Assembly (NCBI RefSeq): GCF_963924675.1
Contig: NC_089225.1
Coordinates: forward strand, 110,498,313 to 110,562,312
Reading direction: 5' to 3'
Origin: Phocoena phocoena
Taxonomy: Eukaryota > Chordata > Mammalia > Artiodactyla > Phocoenidae
Length of the DNA stretch: 64,000 nt
Both the position numbers and the translations under genes were made by a program. The notes beneath the pieces are model-generated. The model was not told the DNA's origin. It searched no databases and was given only the letters and a program-made list of their open reading frames with translations. Positions within the stretch are counted from its first letter, which is position 1. Every line of letters starts with the position of its first letter. Of the stretch, positions 22,621 to 34,600 are shown one piece after another.

Positions 22621-23199
22621 ATATTGGTATCAACATGTCCACCCCAAAAGTTACCTGAAAAAGAAGGTGGCGAGTCCTCTGGAGGGGCTGCCGCCCCACC
22701 CTGGGCCTGCCACCTCTCTTGATATAGTTGTGCCCACTTTTATTTCAAGAAGAGGGTTGATTTTTTTTTTTTTTTTTTACAGCTTTAGAAATAAGTTGAA
22801 GAATTTAGGTCTGGAAAAATTAAGAGCTACAGGTAACCACGCAAGATATTATTGGCAGATGCAGCAAAAAATATATTTCCACAGAAAATTGGATTTTGCG
22901 CATAAAGCTTAGTAATACTAATAAAGACAGGTCAATACCAGTTTTAAGCCAAACAAACTCAAAGAGAGGTGGTGTCAGTGTGAATCTCGGTAGTTTTCTG
23001 TTTTTTTTTTTGGAGAAGTGTAAATCAGCTTCGTTGTAGCGGGCGCACGACAGATTTGCTGCAGTCATTCCTGCCCCTCCTGACCGTGGGTAGAGTCGCT
23101 GGTGCCGAGTGATTTACAGTCTGGTGGCAAGGTATGTGTATATTTAAGCCGTGCCAAGGTGTAGCTAATGAGAAACATAAGAAATTTATAGTCCTCGGT
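22621..23199. other. Intronic sequence with poly-T run
   Basis: A T-run at about 22761-22778 could be the tail of a decayed antisense retroposon, but no body is recognisable. A shorter T-run sits near 23001-23011. Otherwise unique. Confidence 0.45.
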
Positions 23200-23900
23200 G
23201 ATTGATAGGATTACTGCCTTGGCATTAATTGAAAGCTGAGGGATCACAGCTGTGGGTTTAAATGCGGGGTGGGGGGGAAATCACTTCAAGTAAAGGGAAA
23301 CTTTCTGATTTGCCTCTGAACATTTTAAAGATAATTTTCCCGCCGACAGTCTGGTTGGTGATAGAAACAGTTGCTCCTCACCGGGGCTTGGGTAATTGCA
23401 CAGAGATAATTATAGTATTTGTTCTGTAACCTCCCTATGGTAAGTGGTTGTAAGTGTGGGGAAAAATATTAAATACCGTGGAGTTTTTTAAATGGTTTTA
23501 GAAGTTTATGTGTAGAAGAATAAAATTCTCTATGGTTACTCTTGGCTAAATATTCCCTGGACTATTTAAGATGTTGATGAGGGGAGCCAAACCAATAATG
23601 TCAGAGGCAAGCCTGTGACATTAGATGCTGCCTTAAAATTCCCACCGATTGTGTTTCATCTGGGTACGTCTAAAGTAATCTCATAGACCTTCCCCAGCCT
23701 GTCACTTTTTAAATGTACCATTCTTGTTGAAGCTCGGTCTTGTGAAAATGTCTAAATTTTCCCATTAAGTGCTTAAAAAGTAATAAAACTACAGTCATTA
23801 GACTTCACTCATCAGAGCTGTATCAGTAGAAATATTCTTTGGTGCAATAAATCTGAGCTAGGGTTCGACATTCATATCCCTTGGATTCATTCCCTGGAAA
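23200..23900. promoter_or_regulatory. AT-rich conserved-looking intronic stretch
   Basis: Repeat-free, with motifs such as ggcattaattgaaagc, agagataattatag and repeated aaatatt. No exon or RNA gene. A regulatory role is a weak inference from texture. Confidence 0.2.
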
Positions 23901-24886
23901 TGGACGTTTGAAGGTAAATGGCTTAAGTAGGGCAGTTTAAAATTTTAATACAATCTTATTGTACCTGTTAGCAAATGATTAAAGTGCAAAGGGGCCTTAT
24001 ATGTTTTGCAAGATTTATAATAAACGCCCTATGATGCCTTTTCTGTGCTGAACTATAGACGTTATGACAGTTAAATGCTTATAAAGGCCAGAAAGTCACA
24101 AACGAAGAGTCGAGTCTTTACTGGAGGCTAAATCAGGCTTTCCGAGCGCAGACATCTTTTCAGGGGACACGTGAATTCCTGTCTTGTTAACAGTCTTCAG
24201 GTGCCAGGAAGCTGTCATAGCCAGGTAGGACCCAGTGCGCCTCTGAGCCACTGCACAGCCAGCGGAAGCTGTTTGGGAAAATACACACGGGAGTCTTCCC
24301 GTTACCGGTTTGCTTTGGGGGATGTAAATGAGTCTTCTCATCAGATGTCTTTTTCTCTGGTGGAATGCCTCTAGTCTGTAAGGAGTTCCTGAATTCCTTT
24401 TGTGGGATCCAGAGGCTTAAAGCCGTGACTCCTGGCAGCTGTGACCCTCTTCTTACCCTGTAGACCCAGTGACACAGTGGGATTCCTCTGACTGTCCACT
24501 GTTTGCCCGCTGGTGTTTGTGGACTTGGTTTAAGGCCTCTGACCGGACAGCAGGACTAGCTCTTCACTGAGGGGCCAGCCTCAGCCAGGGAGAGTCAAGG
24601 ACGGAGATGGGCAGGGTGCCCCACCCCACCCGGGGCAGAGGCTGCAGTTCAAGATGTAGAGCATGGAAGGCATCGTCTTCTCCTTCATGGACCTGAAGTT
24701 CCAGCCATTGTTGGGTGGATTGGTAGTACATTTGAAGGAGAGCTTTAGCTCCAATACAGGTTATCTCCCCCATGTTTGTATATTTGCCCATCAAAAGAGA
24801 AATCTGTTTTAAAGACAGATATCTTTATCATTTTTTAGCATTTATATATTTTTTGTTTGGAGGAAGAAGATAAATCCCTGGATTTT
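23901..24886. other. Intronic sequence without recognised genes
   Basis: Nothing I can name before the SINE that follows. Confidence 0.5.
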
Positions 24887-25255
24887 CTTTTTTTTTTTTT
24901 AAATTTATTTATTTATTTATTTATTTTTGGCTGCTTTGGTTGGGTCTTCGTTGCCGCGCACAGGCGTTCTCTAGTTGTGGCGAGTGGGAGCTACTCTTCG
25001 TTGCAGTGAGTGGGCTTCTCATTGTCGTGGCTTCTCTTGTTGCGGAGCACGGGCTCCAGGCGCGCAGGCTTCAGGAGTTGTGGCACGTGAGCTCAATAGT
25101 TGTGGCTTGTGGGCTCTAGAGCTCAGGGTCAGTAGTTGTGGAACACGGGCTTAGTTGCTCCGCAGCATGTGGGATCTTCCCGGGCCAGGGCTCGAACCCG
25201 TGTCCTTTGCATTGGTAGGCAGATTCTTAACCACTGCGCCACCAGGGAAGCCCCC
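24887..25255 (-). mobile_element. CHR-type SINE, longer older form
   Basis: Antisense: T-run and (TTTA)n, then 'tttttggctgctttggttgggtcttcgttgccgcgc', the repeated 'agttgtggc' body, and the tRNA-like head 'gcgccaccagggaagccc'. Longer than the ~200-bp copies, matching the older full-length type of this SINE superfamily. Confidence 0.9.
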
Positions 25256-26978
25256 CTGTGTTTTCTGAACTTTCTTTGACAATGTCCTTAGTATGTTAAA
25301 TTTCCTGGGCTGTCATTTGCCTTTTACTCCTGTGTCTCAGCCACAGATGGATCTGGGGTGTCAGCAGTGAAGAGAGAGCGTTCTCTAATTACTTTCTCTA
25401 ATTCTTATGATAGATAATGATTTGGGTTATTAACTAGCACACATTTGAGTCCTTTTCATCTATTCATGTTGGGTTTCTTTTTCTCAAAATGAATTCCCAA
25501 AAGCTTTATTAGAAAAGCTTATATTGATATGTAAACATACATACCGTTAGTAGATAAAACGTCACATGTAGCAGTATCAGTGGAAGAATAACCTTCTTTC
25601 TTTGAATAACTTCATAAAACTTACAGTCAGTTCCTTCTTCCTTTGTAGGTGTCACCCTGGACGGGTGCTGAAGTAGCGGGATTGTGTGTTTAATTTTTAC
25701 AGTTTTCGACATTAAGATAACGTGTTGAAGTTGCCCTGTGACTTTTGCCCATGTTCTTAAGAGTCGCTGGGCATCCTGCAGCAATGGAATAGGCATCGGG
25801 TAAGAGGCCACTGTCTTCAGCTGTAAGCGCTGTGAATTGATGTTTTTATGTCGTCGTTGAGTTTTAAACCTTTTAAACTGTTGGAATACAGATGATAACT
25901 TTTTGTGACCTGCTGCTGTGTGTAGGTGGAGGTGTGAGAATCTAGTCTGAGATTCTGTGACTTGTTTTCAAAGTGTCCACTGTGGAGTTTTTGTTTTTTA
26001 ATGCCATTTTTCTCAGTGAGTTTGAACCGTGATGTCACCAAGGATAACATTCCTCAGTTTCTGTTAATGAGGGATATTTTCTTAGGGTGGATTAAAGGAA
26101 GCCTCCCATGTGTAGAAAGGGTTTTGAACTTATGGTCTAAAGAGTCATTATGACTTCTTACCTACAGCTGACACATATACCCCAGGTCAGATAAATTTAG
26201 AAGTAGGTTCAAAAAATCTGGACAGTTTGTTCCTTTTTCATTCTTGGCAGGACCAGAGAAGTTCTTGGTAATTAGGTGTTACTTTCCTTACGGTAGAAGA
26301 TCGCCATCTTCTCGTAGGGACCTGTTGTGCTTCACTGGGAAGAGATGAAGACTTTGTAATGAGGATTCTGGTATTCAGTGTGGCAGTGCTGAAGTTAGTT
26401 TGAAAACTTGTTATTACGGACGTATCCACAAAACATGATGTCGAGTGAACAGAGGCATTCGTAGTAAATGAATGATTTCATTTATATGAAGGTCTACAAC
26501 AGGCAAAACTAATCTGCACGTAAAAAAATCAGAAGAGTGGTTTTGAGAGTGAGAGGGGCTGGTGGGAGTGGGTTTGGGGAAGGGGCACAAACCTTCTGAA
26601 GCTTCACAGTGATTTGAGTTACGTGACATATGTCCGTTCGTGGAATGGTACAACTAAGATGTTTGCATTTCACGGTATGTACCTTCAATCTCAAAAAAAG
26701 GAACCTTAAACGGTTAATACATGACAGTTAATTATGCACAAGCTGAAGAGTGTAGCGGTGAAGAGCACTGATGTCTGCCCCATATTTGAAATGCATCAAA
26801 AAATAAGATGGATGGATGGCGGGTATGTAATAAGGCAAGCAGAGCAACATCTACAATTATAAAATCTAGGTGGTATGGACATGGGTGTGCAAGCTACATT
26901 TCTTTCCATTTTTTGTCCACGGTTATAAATTTGCGTTATAGAATTTAGGGGGAAAGAAAAGCAAGTGTTATTCCATTT
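25256..26978. other. Intronic sequence without recognised genes
   Basis: AT-rich intron. No exon, RNA gene or clear repeat was recognised. Confidence 0.5.
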
Positions 26979-26991
26979 AAAATACCGTTGT

Positions 26992-27215
26992 TGGGCTTCC
27001 CTGGTGGCGCAGTGGTTGAGAGTCCGCCTGCCGATGCAGGGGACACGGGTTCGTGCCCCGGTCCGGGAAGATCCCACGTGCCGCGGAGCGGCTGGGCCCG
27101 TGAGCCATGGCCGCTGAGCCTGCGCGTCCGGAGCCTGTGCTCCGCAAACGGGAGAGGCCACAACAGTGAGAGGCCCGCATACCGCAAAAAAATAATAGTA
27201 ATAATAAAATTAAAT
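26992..27215 (+). mobile_element. CHR-type SINE, recent copy, sense to AGAP1
   Basis: Starts gggcttccctggtggcgcag, carries the B-box-like ggttcgtgcccc, ends 'ggcccgcataccgcaaaaaaa' with a degenerate A-rich tail. Flanks aaaataccgttgt (26979-26991) and aaaatactgttgt (27216-27228) form a 13-bp duplication with one mismatch. Confidence 0.92.
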
Positions 27216-27479
27216 AAAATACTGTTGTCGGTATTTTGCGGTAAGATGGGTCCAGATGCACTGAATTTAATGTGAAGTACTTTCTCACAGGGGGAATGTG
27301 CAGTATTACTCTGAGCTCTTTTTTTTCTTTGAAATGAGGCTTTCCAGAATTAAAATGCATGCATGATTCTTGCAAGAATTTCAATAATTCGTAGAAAGTG
27401 GCAGTCCCAGGTAGGGATAGTTTGACTTGCTCACAGTTTCTGAATCACAGCAGATTACAGATTCAGGAATCCATCAGTA

Positions 27480-27640
27480 CCCTCCGCGGGACTCTAATGA
27501 GTACTTAAACGCGATTAGTCACAAAAGTGAGATCTCGATGGCCATGACCTCAGGTCTCCTAAATGTAAATAAAATTAGATTTAGAGCCTTTTAATCACCT
27601 GGGGTGCTGTGAGTAATTACACTGGCAACTGATAGACTTA
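27480..27640. promoter_or_regulatory. Conserved-looking non-coding segment
   Basis: Repeat-free with several ATTA/TAAT cores (gcgattagtc, aaaattagattt, ttttaatcacc, gagtaattacac). A candidate enhancer by texture only. Confidence 0.27.
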
Positions 27641-27756
27641 TTTTTTGTTGAAGAAAAAAATCTTGCAAAAAGTGTCTCTACACTGTGTACTTAACTCTTC
27701 AGTAACCATGATGGATGGAAAAGAATGATCTAGGATGCTGTTTCTTAAATTTCTTA

Positions 27757-27960
27757 AATTAAAAACAATTTGTATTGGCGTCTGGTTGATTCACAACGTT
27801 GTATTCGTTTCAGGTGTACAGCAAAGTGAATCAGTTCTGCATATCTCCACTCTTCTTTAGATTCTTTTCCCATAAAGGCCGTTACGGAGTATTGAGTAGA
27901 GTTCACGGTGCTGTACAGTAGGGCCTTATTAGTTATCTGTTTAGGGTGCTGTATTCATTC
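27757..27960 (-). repeat. L1 3' end, older copy
   Basis: Diverged antisense L1 tail: 'tattggcgtctggttgattcacaacgttgtattcg', 'gtgtacagcaaagtgaatcag', 'ctgtacagtagggcc'. No clear duplication. Confidence 0.7.
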
Positions 27961-28821
27961 TATGGAATCATATATCATTTCTTTACTTGGGCCCTCGAGT
28001 TCACATAACTTAAATGCCTAATATCGCTGAAGTATCACAGAAGGCCAGACTTGCCCACAGGAATTGTGTGTATCAGAGAGGGTAGGGTTCTGGGTGGTGC
28101 CGGGTAAATGATAGTAATTGATGGTTGGTGGGCAGGGCCTCACGGTGACTCGGTGCACACAGCCCTGTTGAAGACCGAGTGGAAATCTGTTTTGTCGTCT
28201 CATTCTTCTTCCTAATTGCATCACAATACATTGTATAATTCAACCTGTGTGTCACTGTCACTTCTTCCAAGGCATTTCACGCAAGGAGCACGGCGGCTGG
28301 CTTGTTACTAACAGAGCTGGGGAGAGAGGAATCATTTTCTCAGGTTCCAACCAAGACGTCTTCTCCCCCACTTTAAGAAGAAAATGTCTTTTTTAATGGA
28401 GATTGTTGTAAGGATAATTATTCCCGGAAATAGGCAAACAGCTTCAGTTGTGATAGATAAGTCCATTTTGCTTGAAAGTTAAAAGATATCTGTAGGAGAA
28501 TGCGTTTGTGACAGATGGGGAGATTAAAGAAGTTTCTGAAACTCCCGTTTTTTCTGTGAGCACGTGTCTCAACATAGGACGCAAAGTAGACCTCCCAAAT
28601 TTGGTTAAGGCAATAGTGACCAAACTTTATTAATTTATTAAAGAGAAAACCGATGATGGTACTTAACTGTATTTGTCTCAAGGTTCCCGATTGAAAAATC
28701 CGCTTATGGCCTTTCTGTCTCACATATTTTCTTATTTTGGACCCTTTTCGTCTCCTGTTCCTCGTTTATCTTCATCTCCTCATCTTAAATTTTCATGCAA
28801 TTTCTTTAGCTTGAATAATCA
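27961..28821. other. Intronic sequence without recognised genes
   Basis: Unique AT-leaning sequence; nothing named. Confidence 0.5.
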
Positions 28822-28834
28822 TTTTTGTGATTTT

Positions 28835-29024
28835 TGTTCGTTTGTTTTTTTGCGGTATGCCGGCCTCTCACCGTTGCGGCCTCTCCCGTTGCGGAGCACA
28901 GGCTCCGGACGCTCAGGCTCAGCGGCCACGGCTCACGGGCCCAGCCGCTCCGCGGCATGTGGGATCCTCCCGGACCGGGGCACGAACCCGCGTCCCCTGC
29001 GTCGGCAGGCGGACTCTCAACCAC
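28835..29024 (-). mobile_element. CHR-type SINE lacking its tRNA head (5'-truncated)
   Basis: Antisense: T-run, 'gcggtatgccggcctctcac', the full body, then stops after 'ggcggactctcaaccact'. The usual 'gcgccaccagggaagccc' head is missing. Flanks tttttgtgatttt (28822-28834) and tttttgtggtttt (29025-29037) form a target-site duplication, so the loss happened at insertion rather than by later deletion. Confidence 0.9.
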
Positions 29025-29037
29025 TTTTTGTGGTTTT

Positions 29038-30257
29038 ATCATTTCTTTTGGTATCTTCTCTTTTATCGTGTTTTAAAATCCTTATCGCAGTCACCTTTTT
29101 CCTGTGTCACTTCTGTCTTTGTCATGGATTGTGTTCTTCCAGTATCACTGCATTTATTTGCATTTATCCTGGGTGTTTCTTTCACTTGACTGATATAACT
29201 GTGTTAGTCTATTTTGTGACCAGTAATTTGGCCTTTTTAAAAAAATAGGGGATCTAAAAGGTGAGTGCCTGTAGCCTTCCTGGTGCAGAAAAAATGGTGA
29301 GGAACTTCAGATGAAAGCATCCTGGGTGCGCCGCCACCTTCAGTGGGTGTCAGAAACATCTCTGCTCCGGTATCATCAGCTTTCTCCGCGAGACAGCTTG
29401 ATGAGTTGAGAAGAAGTGACAGGTTCATTTTTCCTCCTCTTTGTTTAAGCCATTTATCTTTTAGACCCTTGTCTGCCATCTAAGTTGTATTGCCAATTTA
29501 TTGGGATCTTCACTTGCCTTGTCTTGAAAGACACTGATTTGCATCCAACTTGAGAATAAGGGAGAGAGAAAGTTAACATCTCTCGGCCTCTCGAACAGAT
29601 TTGCACTGGGTTTAATTGTAGCATTTGGCATGTTTTCTAGTCCGAGTCTAGGTGCAGCTCTGTGTTCACCTGGGTCTTGGTGAGAATATCACAGTGCCCC
29701 AGTCCGGAAAGCTTCGCTCTTTGAAAGGTCTTTATGCTTTGGGCACACCTTTCTACATTTGCGATTGACCTAAGCTGCGTCCCCTGCTTTGAAACCCTGC
29801 TGGCTTGTATTAATTGATTATTCATTAAGCGGAGTCATAGTAACGAGTGCTCAGCGAGCACTGAGTAGGTGGTACTCACTCTTGTAATCTCATGCAGTGC
29901 ACCAGAGTAAAGCTCTAGGGTCAGGGTGACCAGTGGCGTTCCAGCCCCTGCCCAGGTCTCCGCACCTGTCAGGGGCGCCAGCTCCCGCCTCCTGGAATCT
30001 CCCTTTGCTGATGCTCAGAGCCCGCGGCCAGCAGCAGCCCCCTCGCTGCTCCTGGCTCGTACGTTCTCAGACTCCTCATCTTGTCCTGGCTCAGGACTGC
30101 GCCAGCGGGCACGCATTCGCCCCTTGCTGCCGCTTCTGCGGCCGCACGCACGCCACGGTTTTCTGTTTCATCAGGGCCTGCCCTCATCCAGTTCTGATCA
30201 CTGCCGGTTCCTCAGGCAGGACACTTGGATGTGCTTTGTGCTCCTGGTCACGCTTCC
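29038..30257. other. Intronic sequence without recognised genes
   Basis: 29930-30240 is GC-rich and may include an old L2-type trace. No exon is recognised. Confidence 0.45.
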
Positions 30258-30274
30258 AAATTTTTCCTGCTTTT

Positions 30275-30525
30275 TTAAAATTAAAAAAAATTTGAAATAT
30301 AGTTGATTCACAGTATTGTGTTAGTTTCAGGTATACAGCACAGCAGTTCAGTTATGCATATATATTCTTCTTCAGATCCTCTTTCCTCATGTGTTATTAT
30401 AAAATATCAACTAGAGTTCCCTGTGCTATATATATAGGAGGTCCTTGTTGGTTATCTGTTATATAGGAGTGTGTATCTGTTAATCCCAAACTCCTAATTT
30501 ATCCCTCCCCAATCCCCCTTTCCCG
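30275..30525 (-). repeat. L1 3' end with target-site duplication
   Basis: Antisense L1 tail with 'gaaatatagttgattcacagtattgtg' and 'tcccaaactcctaatttatccc'. Flanked by aaatttttcctgctttt (30258-30274) and aaatttttcttgctttt (30526-30542), 16 of 17 identical. Confidence 0.88.
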
Positions 30526-30542
30526 AAATTTTTCTTGCTTTT

Positions 30543-32334
30543 AATGATCCCTCAGTGTCTATGTAGTATATTCACAATTCATCAATATTTCCCTCTTGAA
30601 AATTATCCCCACTTTGATGTCACAAATACACAGCTCTCTTCAGGGCGCTGTTAAAGCCCCGCAGCTGGTCCTGTGCCTGACACACGTGTTGAGGAAGGAG
30701 GCAGGTGCTGAACCTGAAACACCGGTGCGGAGTGAGAGGTTTGCGGCTTCTCCGCTAAGATTGCCAAGTGCTGCTTCTTGAGACCTTAGTGAAAGAAGTC
30801 ATGGAGGCTGTGTGACCATCTCTTCTGAAGGGCGCTCTCACCGCAAGCGTGTGAGGCCTCCTGGTCCCTGGTTCCTCAGTGGTGTGGCCGGCAGGCCGGT
30901 GTGGACCCCACCGTCTCCCGCATCTGACAGGTTGCCGGGCACATACTAGCTGCTCCAAGATGTGATGAAGGAATAGATTGTGAGTGAGGGATGCCAGAGA
31001 GCAGAGGGAAGACGCTGCCCCTGCCCCATGGAAGGGAAAAGCCGACTCCACGTACTAAACTTAAGAGGGCAGACTCGTGGCAGGACCGAGAGTGTCCTAG
31101 GACCAGCCTGGGTCACTGGCATCAATGCTGCACCCTCTGGCTCCTGCACGCCTGGCAGGTGTCATCCTGGTCTCAGCTGTGCCCAAGGGGAGGCAGGGGA
31201 AGGAGGGGCAGAGCCCAGATGTCTCTTTCCCCCCATTAGCCCTTCTGAGAGTCACCGCTCAGGTCTGTGGTGCTCATTTCCGTTTGGAGACCCCGGAGGG
31301 CCCCCTGGATCCAAGCAGCACAGGCACAAGTGTGCGCTGGGTGCCTCGGACTTGTCCGGACGTGAACCCATCCCTGAGTGGGGCCCTGATTCTCCAGGTG
31401 TCCGCCAGGCATTGGATTTGTCCCAGATGCTGGGTAGTATCGTGTTCTTTCCTCTGCACTCGGAGACGAAAACTTGGAGTCTGCACAGTGATGGAGAGGT
31501 GATGTGGTGAAGGTCTTAGATGAGGGTGCTGGTGGGGTCGGCAGGCTGGAGAAGGCACAGCAATATGGGCGGTGCTGGGGGAGGACCCGGCGGCACGAGG
31601 GGAGGGAGGGCAGAGGGACTGGAGGATCCCTCAGTGTCTGCAGGTAGCGTCAGGAGTCTGGAGCTGACCATCTGCTGGGCGTCCTGACGGTGCACAGGGC
31701 CGCTGGAGCCTGCGATGCCATCCCTGAGGGGACTCCAGGCAGGGCTGAATGGAATGCCTTCCTTCCTTCTAGCGGAGAAAGGCTGACTGAAGCAGAGTCC
31801 AGCCCTAGAAGTGCCACGTGCAGACCGGCCACAGGCAAGACCAGCTGAAGGACATTTGACAATATGGTGCTGGGATATGTTGAAACTTATCTTTTTGGAG
31901 AGCAGTGAATGTTCAAAATCCTCTGCGTGTGGACGCAGGAACCCTGTGTCCTTCGGAGGCCTAGAACCCCGGCAGGTGGTGAGCGTCCTGGTGCCTGCTG
32001 CCCACCAGCCCAACATCTGGGGCCGCTGGGACCCAGAGCTTCCCGTTGGCAACTCCACTTTGGGACTTGGTTTTAAGAGAAAATTGTGCTGTGAAGAAAC
32101 GCATGAAAAAGGGATGTGGGTTTCTGGCAGGATGATTTGATGTTCCCCTGCCACAAAGAATAACTTTACATCAGAGTTAGGTACACGTATAAAACATGCT
32201 GAATAGACCGTGTTTATTTCAGCATGAGTTTTTAAACATTTTATGTTTTAAAACTCTTCACTTTCTCCGGGAGGAAAAGGGAAATCCAGCTGCCTGGGAC
32301 ATGGGAGAAATTTCCGCTCATTGTGAAATTAATG
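30543..32334. other. Intronic sequence without recognised genes
   Basis: Moderately GC-rich at 30980-31650. Open frames here run on both strands without family resemblance, as expected from GC-rich non-coding DNA. Confidence 0.5.
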
Positions 32335-32610
32335 TCAGCAGCCATGACTTTGCTCCATCCTGAAGGTAACTGTTTATTACAGTCGGCATTTAAATCCCCC
32401 GGTTAATAGGAGCAATTAAACAATAGCTTCATTTCCAGCAAATTAACAGCCCTAATAGGTAATTGCGACATAAATGAAGATAAATTTGTTTTAATGCAAT
32501 GAGATAAAAAGAACACAGGCAAGAACGGAATCTCCGATTAAGAATTCAGATTTCATTACTTCACGGAAAACTTGAAAGCTTCGCTAGAAGAAATTAAAGA
32601 GAATTTGGCT
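32335..32610. promoter_or_regulatory. Homeodomain-motif-rich conserved-looking element
   Basis: Dense TAAT/ATTA cores: ggttaataggagcaattaaac, gcaaattaacagccctaatagg, gtaattgcgac, gttttaatgcaatgag, gattaagaattc. No recognisable repeat. This is the strongest enhancer-like texture in the window; AGAP1 is a known host gene for developmental enhancers. The function is inferred. Confidence 0.38.
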
Positions 32611-33580
32611 TTTTGACCATGGCCTGTCTTGGCCTAGAGGGTTTTTTTTTAAATATAATAGAAATGTCGTATTTTGTGCTCAGGGACACAAGGTAAGGGC
32701 ACAGGGTCTTTGGCAGAGCTTCTCATTAGGTTTTCACTGACAAGGAACCAAAACACAAATGCATGGGAGAGTTTCCTTTTCATGCACCCCTAAATTCATT
32801 TTATGACCTGTTCAGTTCCAGGGTATGTTTACTGCCTTAATAATATTTGTTATAATTAGGAAACTATTCTGATGGTTTATAGTTTGTCCTGATGAAACGT
32901 GGAAGTGGTCAAGCCAGGCCTGTTTTTAGAATGATAAACGTGTCCATACGAAGGATGGTTTGGAAGGGGACAAGTCGGCTTCGGAGAGAGCAGTTGGGTG
33001 ATTTTAAAGGTAGTGGCAAAAAAGATGAAAGCTTTGCTAGAACAAAGATAATGAGCTTCTCCTTGCGGGTCGCCATGCCGACAGGAAGATCTAACACACG
33101 TTAAAGAACAGGGGCAGCCTGTCTTTCTAAGGAAGATGGGCGTATACTCAGGTTTAGGAACTGTAACTTAGAATAGGATAAATGTCCAAATCTGCTTTGA
33201 AAGTTTTTAAACTATGGGGGTTTAGCTAACACTACATCAGTGAGCTCATATACCCTTAGAATAACTCCTTTTGGTAGCTTTGAATCGTCAAATGATGTGT
33301 TATCAGCCTAGAATTCTATACCCCTTGAAAATATTAATCACGTGTAAGGGTAGAGTAACAGCAGTCTGAGACACGAGAGTCTCAAAACAGAATATCAGAG
33401 AGCCGGGGTCCTGCGTATAGACCACAGCCGCTCGGTCACAGTACCCCCAAATCCCCCCCAACCCTGCGCCCACCCCCCCACCCCCCATGCTTGCTGTCTC
33501 CACTGTCCAGGTAGAGATCACCTGCATCTTGCAAACCACACAGACCAGGTGTCCTTCCAACTCCTGGATCTCGTCACTGG
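32611..33580. other. Intronic sequence with a C-rich tract
   Basis: Contains the C-run cluster at 33443-33486. Otherwise unique AT-rich intron with no exon. Confidence 0.5.
33443..33486 (-). other. Potential G-quadruplex tract (minus strand)
   Basis: C-runs of 5, 8, 3, 3, 8 and 6 separated by short spacers, so the minus strand carries more than four G3+ runs within about 45 nt. Confidence 0.7.
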
Positions 33581-33584
33581 CCCA

Positions 33585-33760
33585 TGAATAGCTTTGACGG
33601 CTCCCTGTTGCCTTAAGGATACGATCCACACTTTGCATATGGGATCCTTAAACGTGTTTCCAGCTGCTTCTCCACCCTTACTTCTCCTCATGTCCTCACC
33701 CCGTCCCCATTGTTGATCCATCTGTTCGTTCATTGACCCAGTTGGTGAGTGCTGGTTGAA
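33585..33760 (+). repeat. L2-like fragment
   Basis: 'gacggctccctgttgccttaaggatacgatccacac...ttctccacccttacttctcctcatgtcctcacc' follows the order of the L2 3' region ('ggctccccattgcctacaggataaagtcc...'). Old copy. Confidence 0.6.
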
Positions 33761-34199
33761 TGTCAAGTACATGTTGACCCTAGGAAGGTAGATGAAGCAT
33801 CCCGTCTAGCATCTCGAGCCACGTGGAGGTCCGTGGAATTGGCCCATTGTCTTGGAACGTGAGCTGACTGTATTTTCCAATTGGCGGCTCAGTTTGGCAG
33901 GATCTCCGCAGGTGTGTGGGCCAGGCAGGGCTGTGGGTCCCTGTGGTTCACTAATTGTCACTAATCATCACACAACCCAAGAGGGCTTCGAGAAGACCCT
34001 TCTCCCCACTCCCCACCTCCCTCTCTCTTGTTCATTTTAATGGTTTTTCTGGCATAGCTTCCTCTATTCCCAAGACGTCATATGAAAACAAATCTAGGAG
34101 ATGGGTATAGGATTACCAACAACACAGACCACACCTCCTTTAACGTTCATTAACTTTGAGAAAAGTTCCACTTTAAACTCTTTTTCATTCCTAAGTCAC
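33761..34199. other. Intronic sequence without recognised genes
   Basis: No feature recognised. Confidence 0.5.
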
Positions 34200-34600
34200 A
34201 AGTTCAGAACTACCTAGATAATTTGGTAATTAATTTCTACTTAATTAACAAGATAGTTTAATGATCACTCAACTGTAATTTAAAACTGAGTTGAGACATT
34301 AGGGGACCTTTTATTTGTTACTGGAAAATTTACAATCCCTGGTGGTTTTCATTTCTTATGGGGATTTGCCTGGTAAGCCCTCCAAGGTTCTAATGGGAGA
34401 GCCTTTCAATGCAAAGACAGTTAATGTTACGCTTGGGTGGTAGCACCAAAAATAGAACAATGGCATGAACCCCCAACCTCAAATTGTGCTTTTAAAATAT
34501 TTTTGTGGAGCAAAACGAGTCTCACGCTAGTTGATTTTCATTGTGTGTTTATTATAAACATTTTAAATATTACTGTAATAGATTTATCATTCATACTTAA
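34200..34600. promoter_or_regulatory. AT-rich conserved-looking segment
   Basis: Contains aatttggtaattaatttc, cttaattaacaag, aactgtaatttaaaac and cattttaaatattactg without recognisable repeats. Weak inference of regulatory DNA. Confidence 0.22.

Noticed and set aside
26992..27080. tRNA gene suggested by the A- and B-box-like motifs
   Set aside because: The promoter belongs to the tRNA-derived SINE head; the sequence continues into the SINE body and A-rich tail instead of folding as a complete tRNA.
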